Origin: an uncultured Bacilli bacterium
Lineage (GTDB): Bacteria > Bacillota_I > Bacilli_A > RF39 > UBA660
Direction: 5' to 3'
Length of the DNA stretch: 7,966 nt
Assembly: GCA_947630415.1 (NCBI GenBank)
Contig: CANRHM010000057.1
Span: 1 to 7,966 of the forward strand
Shown: positions 1 to 5,397 of the stretch, one piece after another
Layout: every line of letters begins with the position of its first letter
Position numbering within the stretch: position 1 is the first letter of the stretch
The notes under the pieces: generated by a model
What the model was told of the DNA's origin: nothing
What the model saw: only the letters and a program-made list of their open reading frames with translations
The model's database searches: none
Translations under genes and position numbers: made by a program

Positions 1-7
1 AAAACTA

Positions 8-22
8 CCCCCCCCATGTCAA
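8..22 (-). promoter_or_regulatory. Consensus -35 box followed by a G8 tract (promoter running off the left edge)
   Basis: On the minus strand a perfect TTGACA (17-22) is followed one base later by eight consecutive G (8-15). A -10 at the usual distance would fall just outside the window, so the promoter cannot be confirmed. The G run would lie in the -35/-10 spacer. Confidence 0.4.
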
Positions 23-76
23 CTTTTTGTTAACTTTTCTGTGACAATTTTTTGAACTTGACAGTTTTAGACAATT

Positions 77-2134
77 TTAGGAATTATTGTAAAGTTCAAA
101 GAAACGACTTGAGATTTCCTTGGCAATACGACGATTGACATAACTGTGATAGGTATAATTTGAAGGTTTTTCAACATCAGGAGAAGTTACGGCAATGGTC
201 ATAACCGGGTTATCATATGGAGCAAAGCCAACGAAGGCATTACTTACCGATTCACTATCGATAACACCATCGCCATCGGTATCTAAGAAAGATTCACTAG
301 TTCCTGTTTTTCCTGCTGGACTTGGACTGGTTCCCATGACACCTTTTCCAAGACCCACGGTCATGACAGCACGAAAACCTTCTTTGATACGATTTAAGAA
401 ACGTTCTTCCGTAGTAACCGTATTTAAAACGACTGGTTCTATTTTTTCTGTTATTGGACCTAATTCATTTTCAGAAGTAGGAGAATGAACTTCTTTTAAG
501 AGATGTGGTTTTAATCGTTTACCATCGGATGCAAGCGTTGTAATATATTGCGATAATTGAATCGGTGTATAAGTGTCGTACTGTCCCATGGATAAATCCA
601 GTAAGAGACCAGCATCGGTCTTGGTTCCAATATAGCCTAAACTTTCAATGGGTAAATCAATTTCGGTTTTAACACCTAGGCCAAATTCACCTAAAGTCTT
701 TCGGTAAATAGAAAAAGCTTCCGTATTAATTTTTAAAGGTTGGTTATAACGATAGTTAGCACCTGCCACCCGCATGGCAATTTTAAACTGATAGACATTA
801 GAAGACTGGGCAAGTGCCGTAATATCATTGATTCTTCCTAGATTAGCATGAGAACATTTTTTAGGAGTTCCTGCAATCTTCACACAAGCGTCTTCGATTA
901 CTTCACCAATTTGTAAAACACCGGTGTTATAACCTACTAACATGGTAGCGCCTTTCACCACACTTCCTGGGGTCATAGGAGACGTTAGTATTCCTGGTGT
1001 ATAATCTCTTATCACCCATTTACCATCATCTTTGAACACTTGTTTACCACTCATAGCAAGGATTTCTCCCGTCTCTGGTTCTTGAATCACTACAAAACTA
1101 CGATTGAAATATCCTGTATTAGGTTCACTTTTCGCCATAATTAATTGTTCACTTAGAATACGATCTACTTCTTGTTGTAACTTGATATCAATAGTTAAAA
1201 CAAGATCCGATCCTCGTTCTGCTTCTTTTATTAAGGTCATTTCATTACTACTATTTACTTTATAGACTGCTTTTTCACCTTTTAAAAGAGATTCATACTG
1301 TTTTTCTAAATAACTGAGTCCTACTCGGTCATTTAGAGCATAACCTTGTTCTAAATAGTAATCTCGCTTCTCACTAGGAAGTCCTTGCTCACTAGTCGAT
1401 ACTGTACCTAAAATACTTTTAAACGTATCGCCATAATAATAGACTCTTTCCCAGTTTTGGCTAATACTAACCCCTTCAAACACATCACTATGCTCCGCTA
1501 CATAGGCAATCTCTTCCGTAGTAGCATTTTCTTTTAAGATCTTCTTTTGATAAGAATATCCTTTATTCATGGCATAATACAAGTAGGCTGCTTCCTTATC
1601 TTCCTCAGAATAAACAGCTAATTCTTCTTGAGTAATACGATCTAACTCTAACTTTTCTATATCGCGGGAAGTTAACTTTCGCTCTTCCAACGCCTGCCAC
1701 TCTTCTTCTGTAATCTTTGCTCTAATCTCTTCTAAATGTTCTCTTAAATAAAACTCTTTTAAATTGATTTCAGCAAGTTTACAATTAGTTAACTCTAAAA
1801 CATTAGCTAAACTTCTTGCTAACGTAAGTTCATCCTCTATAGTACGATCTTTACTCTTTTCATAATAAATGGTAGGTACTTGCACATTATCGACTAATAA
1901 GTTGTAGTTACGATCATAGATTCTTCCTCTAGGAGCACTTTCACCATACACCGTTTTATCCGTAAGACTTGTTAACTTTGCTTGATAAAGAGTTCGATCC
2001 AAAATAAATATTTTGATAAGATAAAAATTTAAAACAAGAAAAAGACTACCAAAAAGAATTCCTATTAGAAGAATTCTTCCCTTTAAATTAGTACTTTTTA
2101 TCGTTTTCTTTTGTTTTCTTTTTCGCTTTTTCAT
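77..2134 (-). CDS. pbpA: Class B penicillin-binding protein (PbpA/PBP2-type transpeptidase)
   Basis: A 685-residue membrane-anchored D,D-transpeptidase that should cross-link peptidoglycan outside the membrane, probably for side-wall elongation. Visible: a very basic N-terminus (1-20), one membrane segment (about 20-45), the class B motif APRGRIYDRN (67-76), a charged helical stretch (about 118-215) as in Bacillus PbpA/PbpH, then NWERVYYYGDTFKSILG and GLSYLEKQYE of the dimerisation domain. The transpeptidase domain has all three active-site motifs: SVVK (Ser391, Lys394), SSN (444-446) and KTG (609-611). There are no PASTA repeats, which argues for the elongation rather than the division paralogue. 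Start ATG has AGAGGAAG six to seven bases upstream. Divergent from the small plus-strand gene across 71 bases, where I see no convincing -35/-10 pair. Odd points: an acidic DTDGDGVID loop (618-626) right after KTG, and a Cys pair (417, 427). Family call is very sure; assignment to pbpA rather than another class B paralogue is moderate. Confidence 0.93.
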   Translation of the reverse strand: MKKRKRKQKKTIKSTNLKGRILLIGILFGSLFLVLNFYLIKIFILDRTLYQAKLTSLTDKTVYGESAPRGRIYDRNYNLLVDNVQVPTIYYEKSKDRTIEDELTLARSLANVLELTNCKLAEINLKEFYLREHLEEIRAKITEEEWQALEERKLTSRDIEKLELDRITQEELAVYSEEDKEAAYLYYAMNKGYSYQKKILKENATTEEIAYVAEHSDVFEGVSISQNWERVYYYGDTFKSILGTVSTSEQGLPSEKRDYYLEQGYALNDRVGLSYLEKQYESLLKGEKAVYKVNSSNEMTLIKEAERGSDLVLTIDIKLQQEVDRILSEQLIMAKSEPNTGYFNRSFVVIQEPETGEILAMSGKQVFKDDGKWVIRDYTPGILTSPMTPGSVVKGATMLVGYNTGVLQIGEVIEDACVKIAGTPKKCSHANLGRINDITALAQSSNVYQFKIAMRVAGANYRYNQPLKINTEAFSIYRKTLGEFGLGVKTEIDLPIESLGYIGTKTDAGLLLDLSMGQYDTYTPIQLSQYITTLASDGKRLKPHLLKEVHSPTSENELGPITEKIEPVVLNTVTTEERFLNRIKEGFRAVMTVGLGKGVMGTSPSPAGKTGTSESFLDTDGDGVIDSESVSNAFVGFAPYDNPVMTIAVTSPDVEKPSNYTYHSYVNRRIAKEISSRFFELYNNS

Positions 2135-2205
2135 AATCTTCCTCTTACTACTAGTTTCGGTTATTTTTCTTATTTTATCCTCATAATTTTTAATAGGAGG
2201 AAACT

Positions 2206-2466
2206 ATGTACGAATATTTCATCGGACAATATATTAAAAATTTAACCATTGAGGATATTATTCTTTTTGCTAAAGAAAAAAACGTTACGGTTAGTAAGGA
2301 AGATGCTACGCTTCTATTAAAGACCGCAAAAAAAGATTGGATGACTTTTTATAAAGGAGATCCTTCTAAAATTATTGCCGAATTAAAAAAAAGACTCGAA
2401 CCCGCGACTTATCAGTTGGGAATCGAGTTATGGATGGAATACAAAAAAAAGCTACCTAATGGGTAA
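2206..2466 (+). CDS. Small DUF2624/YqfT-like protein
   Basis: An 86-residue protein and the only plus-strand gene. ATG is preceded by a perfect AGGAGG (2195-2200) five bases upstream, so translation is well supported. It has no signal peptide or membrane segment; it looks like a small helical cytoplasmic protein. The pattern of an N-terminal FIGQYIKNLTIEDIILFAKE, then SKEDATLLL, then GDPSKIIAELKKRLEPATY recalls the DUF2624 family (YqfT of Bacillus subtilis), which has the same length (about 85 residues). In B. subtilis yqfT lies next to nfo (yqfS); nfo is also close by here, though separated by another gene and on the opposite strand. The family assignment is from memory of the pattern and context, not from an alignment. 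Its last 11 bases overlap the end of the convergent minus-strand gene. Molecular function is unknown. Confidence 0.75.
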   Translation: MYEYFIGQYIKNLTIEDIILFAKEKNVTVSKEDATLLLKTAKKDWMTFYKGDPSKIIAELKKRLEPATYQLGIELWMEYKKKLPNG

Positions 2467-2472
2467 CTTTTT
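2443..2472 (-). terminator. Intrinsic terminator shared by convergent genes
   Basis: On the minus strand AAAAAGTTACC pairs with GGTAGCTTTTT (11 bp with one G-U pair, five-base loop CATTA) and runs into eight T. It contains the stop codons of both converging genes. Read on the plus strand the same stem has a C-A mismatch and a TTTTT tail, so it may also stop the DUF2624-like transcript, less strongly. Confidence 0.75.
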
Positions 2473-3106
2473 CTAATTGTACTTCGTAAGACGGTGACAA
2501 TCTTTTAGATAAGCTTAGTATATGTTCATTTTCTTCGGCCACTTGTTCTTGAGCTAAAACATGATCAAAACTACTGCTAAGACCACTTCTTGTTAATTTT
2601 TCTTTGATCGAATGTAACTCTTCGCAATCAAAACTAGATATTTGTTGTAACGAAATTAACGGAAAGATAATTTCATAAAAGTAAGAAAAATCACCAAACA
2701 TCGAATAGATGACATCGTGATAATATTCAGGAGACATATTTTTAATAAGTCCTTCAATAAAAGGAATATCATTTTGATGATCATAGAAAAGACGGGCAAG
2801 ACTTAAACTTTCTTCTTTCGCTTTAGAAGGTGTATTAAATGCTTCTCTTAAAACTTTGAGTGAACCTGCTCTTAAATTAGCATAACGTTTTTCCAAATAA
2901 AAAGGAACGTCTGCAATTTTTTCATACTCTTTATATTCTTCAATGGTTTGAACCGCCTTTGGAGGCTCTCCACTTTTTACCATACTATCGACTAAGACAT
3001 AATTTTTACGATCAAGTAAATCCGTTAAAGTTCTCTTAGCAAGGGAGATATCTTTAAGTTGTACTTGATTACAAGTGATTATTTTACCTTCTTTTAACCA
3101 CAACAT
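2456..3106 (-). CDS. Hypothetical cytoplasmic protein, 216 residues, unrecognised
   Basis: I do not recognise this protein. It has no signal peptide, no membrane segment and no catalytic motif that I can name; it reads as mostly alpha-helical and charged, with a Phe/Tyr-rich middle (MSPEYYHDVIYSMFGDFSYFYEII) and two cysteines. I place the start at the ATG at 3106 because AGGAG (3116-3120) is nine bases upstream. An in-frame TTG at 3112 would extend it by two residues but lies only three bases from the Shine-Dalgarno. It follows nfo, from which it is separated by a strong terminator, so it is probably its own transcription unit with a -10-like TATAAG in the gap. It converges on the DUF2624-like gene with an 11-base overlap that contains both stop codons and a terminator hairpin. 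Coding status is well supported by length, ribosome site and terminator; role is unknown. Confidence 0.85.
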   Translation of the reverse strand: MLWLKEGKIITCNQVQLKDISLAKRTLTDLLDRKNYVLVDSMVKSGEPPKAVQTIEEYKEYEKIADVPFYLEKRYANLRAGSLKVLREAFNTPSKAKEESLSLARLFYDHQNDIPFIEGLIKNMSPEYYHDVIYSMFGDFSYFYEIIFPLISLQQISSFDCEELHSIKEKLTRSGLSSSFDHVLAQEQVAEENEHILSLSKRLSPSYEVQLEKVTH

Positions 3107-3115
3107 AGGCAAGAA

Positions 3116-3120
3116 CTCCT
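3116..3120 (-). promoter_or_regulatory. Ribosome binding site deciding the 216-residue start
   Basis: AGGAG on the minus strand, nine bases from the ATG at 3106 and only three from the alternative TTG at 3112; this favours the ATG. Confidence 0.7.
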
Positions 3121-3130
3121 TTTTTTGTTG

Positions 3131-3155
3131 CTTATACTAACACATTTTTTGTCAA
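3131..3155 (-). promoter_or_regulatory. Imperfect promoter candidate of the 216-residue gene
   Basis: Minus-strand TATAAG (3131-3136; 5 of 6 to TATAAT) lies 25 bases before the ATG. A consensus TTGACA (3150-3155) is present upstream, but the spacer is only 13 bases, shorter than sigma-A normally accepts. The -10 may work with another weak -35. Confidence 0.35.
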
Positions 3156-3202
3156 AAATAAAGAGAAAATTAAAAATTTGTTTGAGAATTTTTAATTTTC
3201 TC
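3154..3202 (-). terminator. Intrinsic terminator of nfo, inside its 3' coding end
   Basis: A perfect 16-bp stem (arms 3187-3202 and 3163-3178, GAGAAAATTAAAAATT and its complement) with an eight-base loop, followed on the minus strand by TTTATTTTT. The stem covers the last ten codons and the stop codon of nfo. The plus-strand side has no T-run, so it acts on the minus strand only. Confidence 0.85.
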
Positions 3203-4063
3203 GATTAACTGTTCATCAAATTTTTTATTTCGAATCATCCTAATTTCTTCTTTATAAGGTGGATAAAGGCGATCGACATAAGGCGTTTCTAATATTTTAG
3301 GAACGTTTTCTAATAAAGGATGATATAAAACTTTTAAAAGCGTATCAAATCCGAGCGTTCCAAATCCTATATTTTCATGACGATCTTTATGACTTCCTCT
3401 TACATTTTTACTATCGTTTACATGCACACATCCAATTTTTGATAGACCAATCGTCTCATCAAACTTTTTTAAAAACGCATCCAAATGAGATAAATCATAT
3501 CCTGCATCATTTAAATGACAAGTATCGATACAAACACCGATTTTTTCTTTATTTTGAACGCCATCAATAATTTCTTTAATTTCTTCCAAAGTACTTCCTA
3601 CTTCCGTTCCTTTTCCTGCCATCGTCTCAAGTAGTATTTGAACTGGTAAATCATCCTTTAACAAAAGATTTAAGCCTTGAATAACGGACTTTATTCCTTC
3701 TTCTTTTGAAACATGGACATGGCTTCCTGGATGAAGTACTAATTTGTTAATGCCAAGAGAGGTACACCGTTTAAGTTCTTCTTTTAAGAATGAAAGTGAA
3801 AAATCGTATTTTTCTTTATCAGGATTGGCAAGATTGATGATGTAAGGCGCATGAACGACTACCTTGGAGAAATCAATTCCTTTTTCTTTCATAAGTACTA
3901 ATGCCTCTTTCGTTAAATCATCACGAATGGGATATCGAATGGTATTTTGAGGGGCTCCTGTATAAAACATAAAAGTATTACTTCCATACGATAAAGCTTC
4001 CAAGGCACTTCCAAAGAGTTGATTATTTTTATTAAAAGATACATGTGAACCAATGATTAACAT
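3170..4063 (-). CDS. nfo: Endonuclease IV (AP endonuclease)
   Basis: A 297-residue TIM-barrel enzyme of base excision repair that cuts the backbone 5' to abasic sites and removes 3' blocking groups. All nine metal ligands known from Escherichia coli Nfo can be placed: His71 (VVHAPY), His111 (LHPG), Glu146 (LLETMAG), Asp180 and His183 (CIDTCHLNDAGYD), His214 (CVHVND), Asp227 and His229 (RGSHKDRHENIGFG) and Glu259 (ILETP). This implies an active trinuclear metal site. Length is close to the family norm (285 in E. coli). The ATG has a purine-rich GAAGGGAAG ribosome site about eight bases upstream. The gene sits directly behind a hairpin terminator that leaves about 20 bases before the ATG, so its promoter must lie in the pilin 3' end or it depends on read-through. 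Its own terminator hairpin is built into its last ten codons and stop. Confidence 0.98.
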   Translation of the reverse strand: MLIIGSHVSFNKNNQLFGSALEALSYGSNTFMFYTGAPQNTIRYPIRDDLTKEALVLMKEKGIDFSKVVVHAPYIINLANPDKEKYDFSLSFLKEELKRCTSLGINKLVLHPGSHVHVSKEEGIKSVIQGLNLLLKDDLPVQILLETMAGKGTEVGSTLEEIKEIIDGVQNKEKIGVCIDTCHLNDAGYDLSHLDAFLKKFDETIGLSKIGCVHVNDSKNVRGSHKDRHENIGFGTLGFDTLLKVLYHPLLENVPKILETPYVDRLYPPYKEEIRMIRNKKFDEQLIEKIKNSQTNF

Positions 4064-4083
4064 TTTTTCTACTTCCCTTCTAG

Positions 4084-4112
4084 AAAAAGAACTTGCTCAT
4101 CACAAGTTCTTT
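4084..4112 (-). terminator. Intrinsic terminator after pseudopilin A
   Basis: On the minus strand a perfect 10-bp stem, AAAGAACTTG with CAAGTTCTTT, and a seven-base loop TGATGAG; the distal arm merges into TTTTTC. It begins five bases after the pilin stop and ends only about 20 bases before the nfo ATG. It is AT-rich, so termination may be incomplete. Confidence 0.75.
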
Positions 4113-4116
4113 CGGA

Positions 4117-4713
4117 TTAATTATCATTATCGTTTTTCAAATAAATGTATTGTGGAACAGCTTTAACATCCTTCTTAGCATCCGGCTCCGCTGCTTCTGT
4201 ATCTGGAATATTTAAGGTAACTTCAGAAGAAGAAATCTGCGTAATAGGACAACCCGATGCTTTAATATCTTCACGAGCTCCTTGTCCTTCAAGGGTAAGT
4301 GCAATACAGTTTCCATCACTATCGGCAGCAGCATAGAAATATTTGAATCTAGGGTTTCCTGCACTTCCTTGGTTGTTAATAACGATATACGCATTCGTAG
4401 TAGTAGGTGAGGTTACCCATGGAGCACCAAAAGTAGACACGGCTTCATCTCCATCGCTTCGATCCAAATCAATGACTCTTAAACTAATAATGGTTGCAGC
4501 CCCCGGATCATACTGTAACTTGAATGTTCCCGTTTGAGCTTTCGTACGTACAATATCCACATATTGATCAAGCGATCTTATGAAAGAGTCCTTTCTTGCA
4601 TCGGTAATAGTTGAGATAACGGTCGGCACAGCAATCAATAAGATAACTCCTAAAACAACGATTACCGCCAAGAGTTCTATCAACGTAAATCCTTTTTTAT
4701 CTAATTTCTTCAT
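4117..4713 (-). CDS. Type IV pilin-like prepilin, pseudopilin A
   Basis: A 198-residue secreted subunit with a class III (type IV) signal: MKKLDKKG followed by FTLIELLAVIVVLGVILLIAVP. Prepilin peptidase should cut between Gly8 and Phe9 and methylate Phe9; Glu13 is the conserved +5 glutamate used in filament assembly. After the hydrophobic helix comes a polar globular domain with two cysteines (136, 155) that could form a C-terminal disulfide loop, and an acidic tail. Start ATG has AAAGGAG nine bases upstream, and an extended -10 promoter lies just before it, so it can be transcribed apart from the second prepilin. A strong hairpin terminator follows its stop. No prepilin peptidase, ATPase or platform protein is in the window, so a competence-like or type IV pilus system must lie elsewhere if this is assembled. 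The specific pilin class (major, minor, ComGC-like) cannot be decided. Confidence 0.92.
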   Translation of the reverse strand: MKKLDKKGFTLIELLAVIVVLGVILLIAVPTVISTITDARKDSFIRSLDQYVDIVRTKAQTGTFKLQYDPGAATIISLRVIDLDRSDGDEAVSTFGAPWVTSPTTTNAYIVINNQGSAGNPRFKYFYAAADSDGNCIALTLEGQGAREDIKASGCPITQISSSEVTLNIPDTEAAEPDAKKDVKAVPQYIYLKNDNDN

Positions 4714-4744
4714 TTATACTATCTCCTTTTATCTTTATAAAAAT

Positions 4745-4773
4745 ATCGTAACATAACGAATGGGATTTTGCAA
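4745..4773 (-). promoter_or_regulatory. Extended -10 promoter of pseudopilin A
   Basis: On the minus strand -35 TTGCAA (4768-4773; 4 of 6), a 17-base spacer ending in TGT, and -10 TACGAT (4745-4750; 4 of 6). The TGn before the -10 makes it an extended -10 promoter. Transcription would start near 4738, giving a leader of about 25 bases. Confidence 0.55.
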
Positions 4774-4785
4774 TAATTTTAAAAA

Positions 4786-5307
4786 TTATTTTGTATAAGT
4801 GCGCACTGTTTTACAAGTAGGACTTCCACACATAATCTGTGCAATCTCTTGTCCTTTTGGAATAACCATATCATCAATAATCAAATCAAATCGATTATCC
4901 TCTTTTAAATTATCAACTTTGGTAAGACGAATTCCACGGTTAGAGTTTTCATTCACGCCTACCAAGTTTACCCAGTATTCATCAAAGCCATCTACTTTTA
5001 TAATCGCAATATAGGAATCACTCTTGGAATAAGGTCTTCCCTCAGGGTCCGTTTCTAAATCACCATTATCTATAGACGATAACGGAAGTACCATAATCTC
5101 ATTATTTTCAGGCAAAGGAATATTGGTGTTCGTTCGAATTGCATACTCGGCCATGGTCTTAAATTTAGTGGCATCGGAAATATAAAGATCTTTCTTATTC
5201 CTATCCATAATCGATAAAACATTAGGAACGGCAATGAGCATTAAAACTCCTAATATAACTAAGACCGCTAAAAGTTCTACTAGCGTAAAAGCTTTATTAT
5301 TTCTCAT
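4786..5307 (-). CDS. Type IV pilin-like prepilin, pseudopilin B
   Basis: A 173-residue prepilin starting MRNNKA, followed by FTLVELLAVLVILGVLMLIAVP. Cleavage is expected after Ala6 (Ala instead of the commoner Gly), leaving Phe7 as the mature N-terminus and Glu11 as the +5 glutamate. I start the gene at the ATG at 5307: AGGAG (5316-5320) lies eight bases upstream, and this gives the short basic leader that prepilin peptidase needs. The next in-frame ATG at 5373 would add 22 residues including a second hydrophobic stretch and would overlap the upstream gene. The globular part has the pattern LETDPEGRPYSKSDSYIAI and a closely spaced CGSPTC pair (160-165) near the C-terminus. It is a diverged paralogue of the next prepilin downstream, similar over the N-terminal helix at both protein and DNA level. 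A TATAAT element lies 25 bases upstream of the start. Confidence 0.92.
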   Translation of the reverse strand: MRNNKAFTLVELLAVLVILGVLMLIAVPNVLSIMDRNKKDLYISDATKFKTMAEYAIRTNTNIPLPENNEIMVLPLSSIDNGDLETDPEGRPYSKSDSYIAIIKVDGFDEYWVNLVGVNENSNRGIRLTKVDNLKEDNRFDLIIDDMVIPKGQEIAQIMCGSPTCKTVRTYTK

Positions 5308-5315
5308 TGTTTCAT

Positions 5316-5320
5316 CTCCT
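5316..5320 (-). promoter_or_regulatory. Ribosome binding site deciding the pseudopilin B start
   Basis: AGGAG on the minus strand, eight bases before the ATG at 5307. It fits the short basic prepilin leader and excludes the longer frame beginning at 5373. Confidence 0.8.
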
Positions 5321-5331
5321 ATCCTAAAAAC

Positions 5332-5337
5332 ATTATA
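5332..5337 (-). promoter_or_regulatory. -10 element candidate of pseudopilin B
   Basis: A perfect TATAAT on the minus strand in the short gap after the GHL10 terminator, 25 bases before the ATG at 5307. At 16-18 bases upstream there is only the T-rich terminator tail (TTTCTT), so the -35 is poor. Confidence 0.5.
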
Positions 5338-5346
5338 AATCAAAAT

Positions 5347-5397
5347 AAAAAAAAAAGAAAGTTTTATTCCCATTTTAATAAATGAAGCAAACTTTCT
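5347..5397 (-). terminator. Intrinsic terminator of the GHL10 gene
   Basis: On the minus strand AGAAAGTTT (5389-5397) pairs with AAACTTTCT (5356-5364), followed by a run of ten T. The 24-base loop holds a small inner stem CATTT/AAATG and the stop codon of the GHL10 gene. The large loop makes it less ideal, but the T10 run is strong. Confidence 0.65.

Noticed and set aside
135..159. TTGACA and TATAAT on the plus strand inside the PBP gene
   Set aside because: The spacer is only 13 bases, it points antisense within coding sequence, and no plus-strand gene follows.
195..488. Open frame of 97 codons on the plus strand
   Set aside because: It lies fully antisense to the transpeptidase domain of the PBP, has no ribosome site and gives a low-complexity protein with no recognisable features.
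2182..2187. CATAAT as the -10 of the DUF2624-like gene
   Set aside because: Transcription would start right at the AGGAGG, and there is no -35 at a suitable distance.
4145..4537. Two open plus-strand frames and a minus-strand out-of-frame ORF across the pilin gene
   Set aside because: They are shadows of the prepilin reading frame, without ribosome sites or sensible protein sequence.
4772..4790. Hairpin AATAATTT/AAATTATT at the pseudopilin B stop
   Set aside because: Only A-T pairs, a three-base loop and no T tail; too weak to call a terminator.
5308..5373. Longer pseudopilin B starting at the ATG at 5373
   Set aside because: It would place a 28-residue leader with a second hydrophobic stretch before the cleavage site, overlap the GHL10 gene, and start upstream of the TATAAT element.
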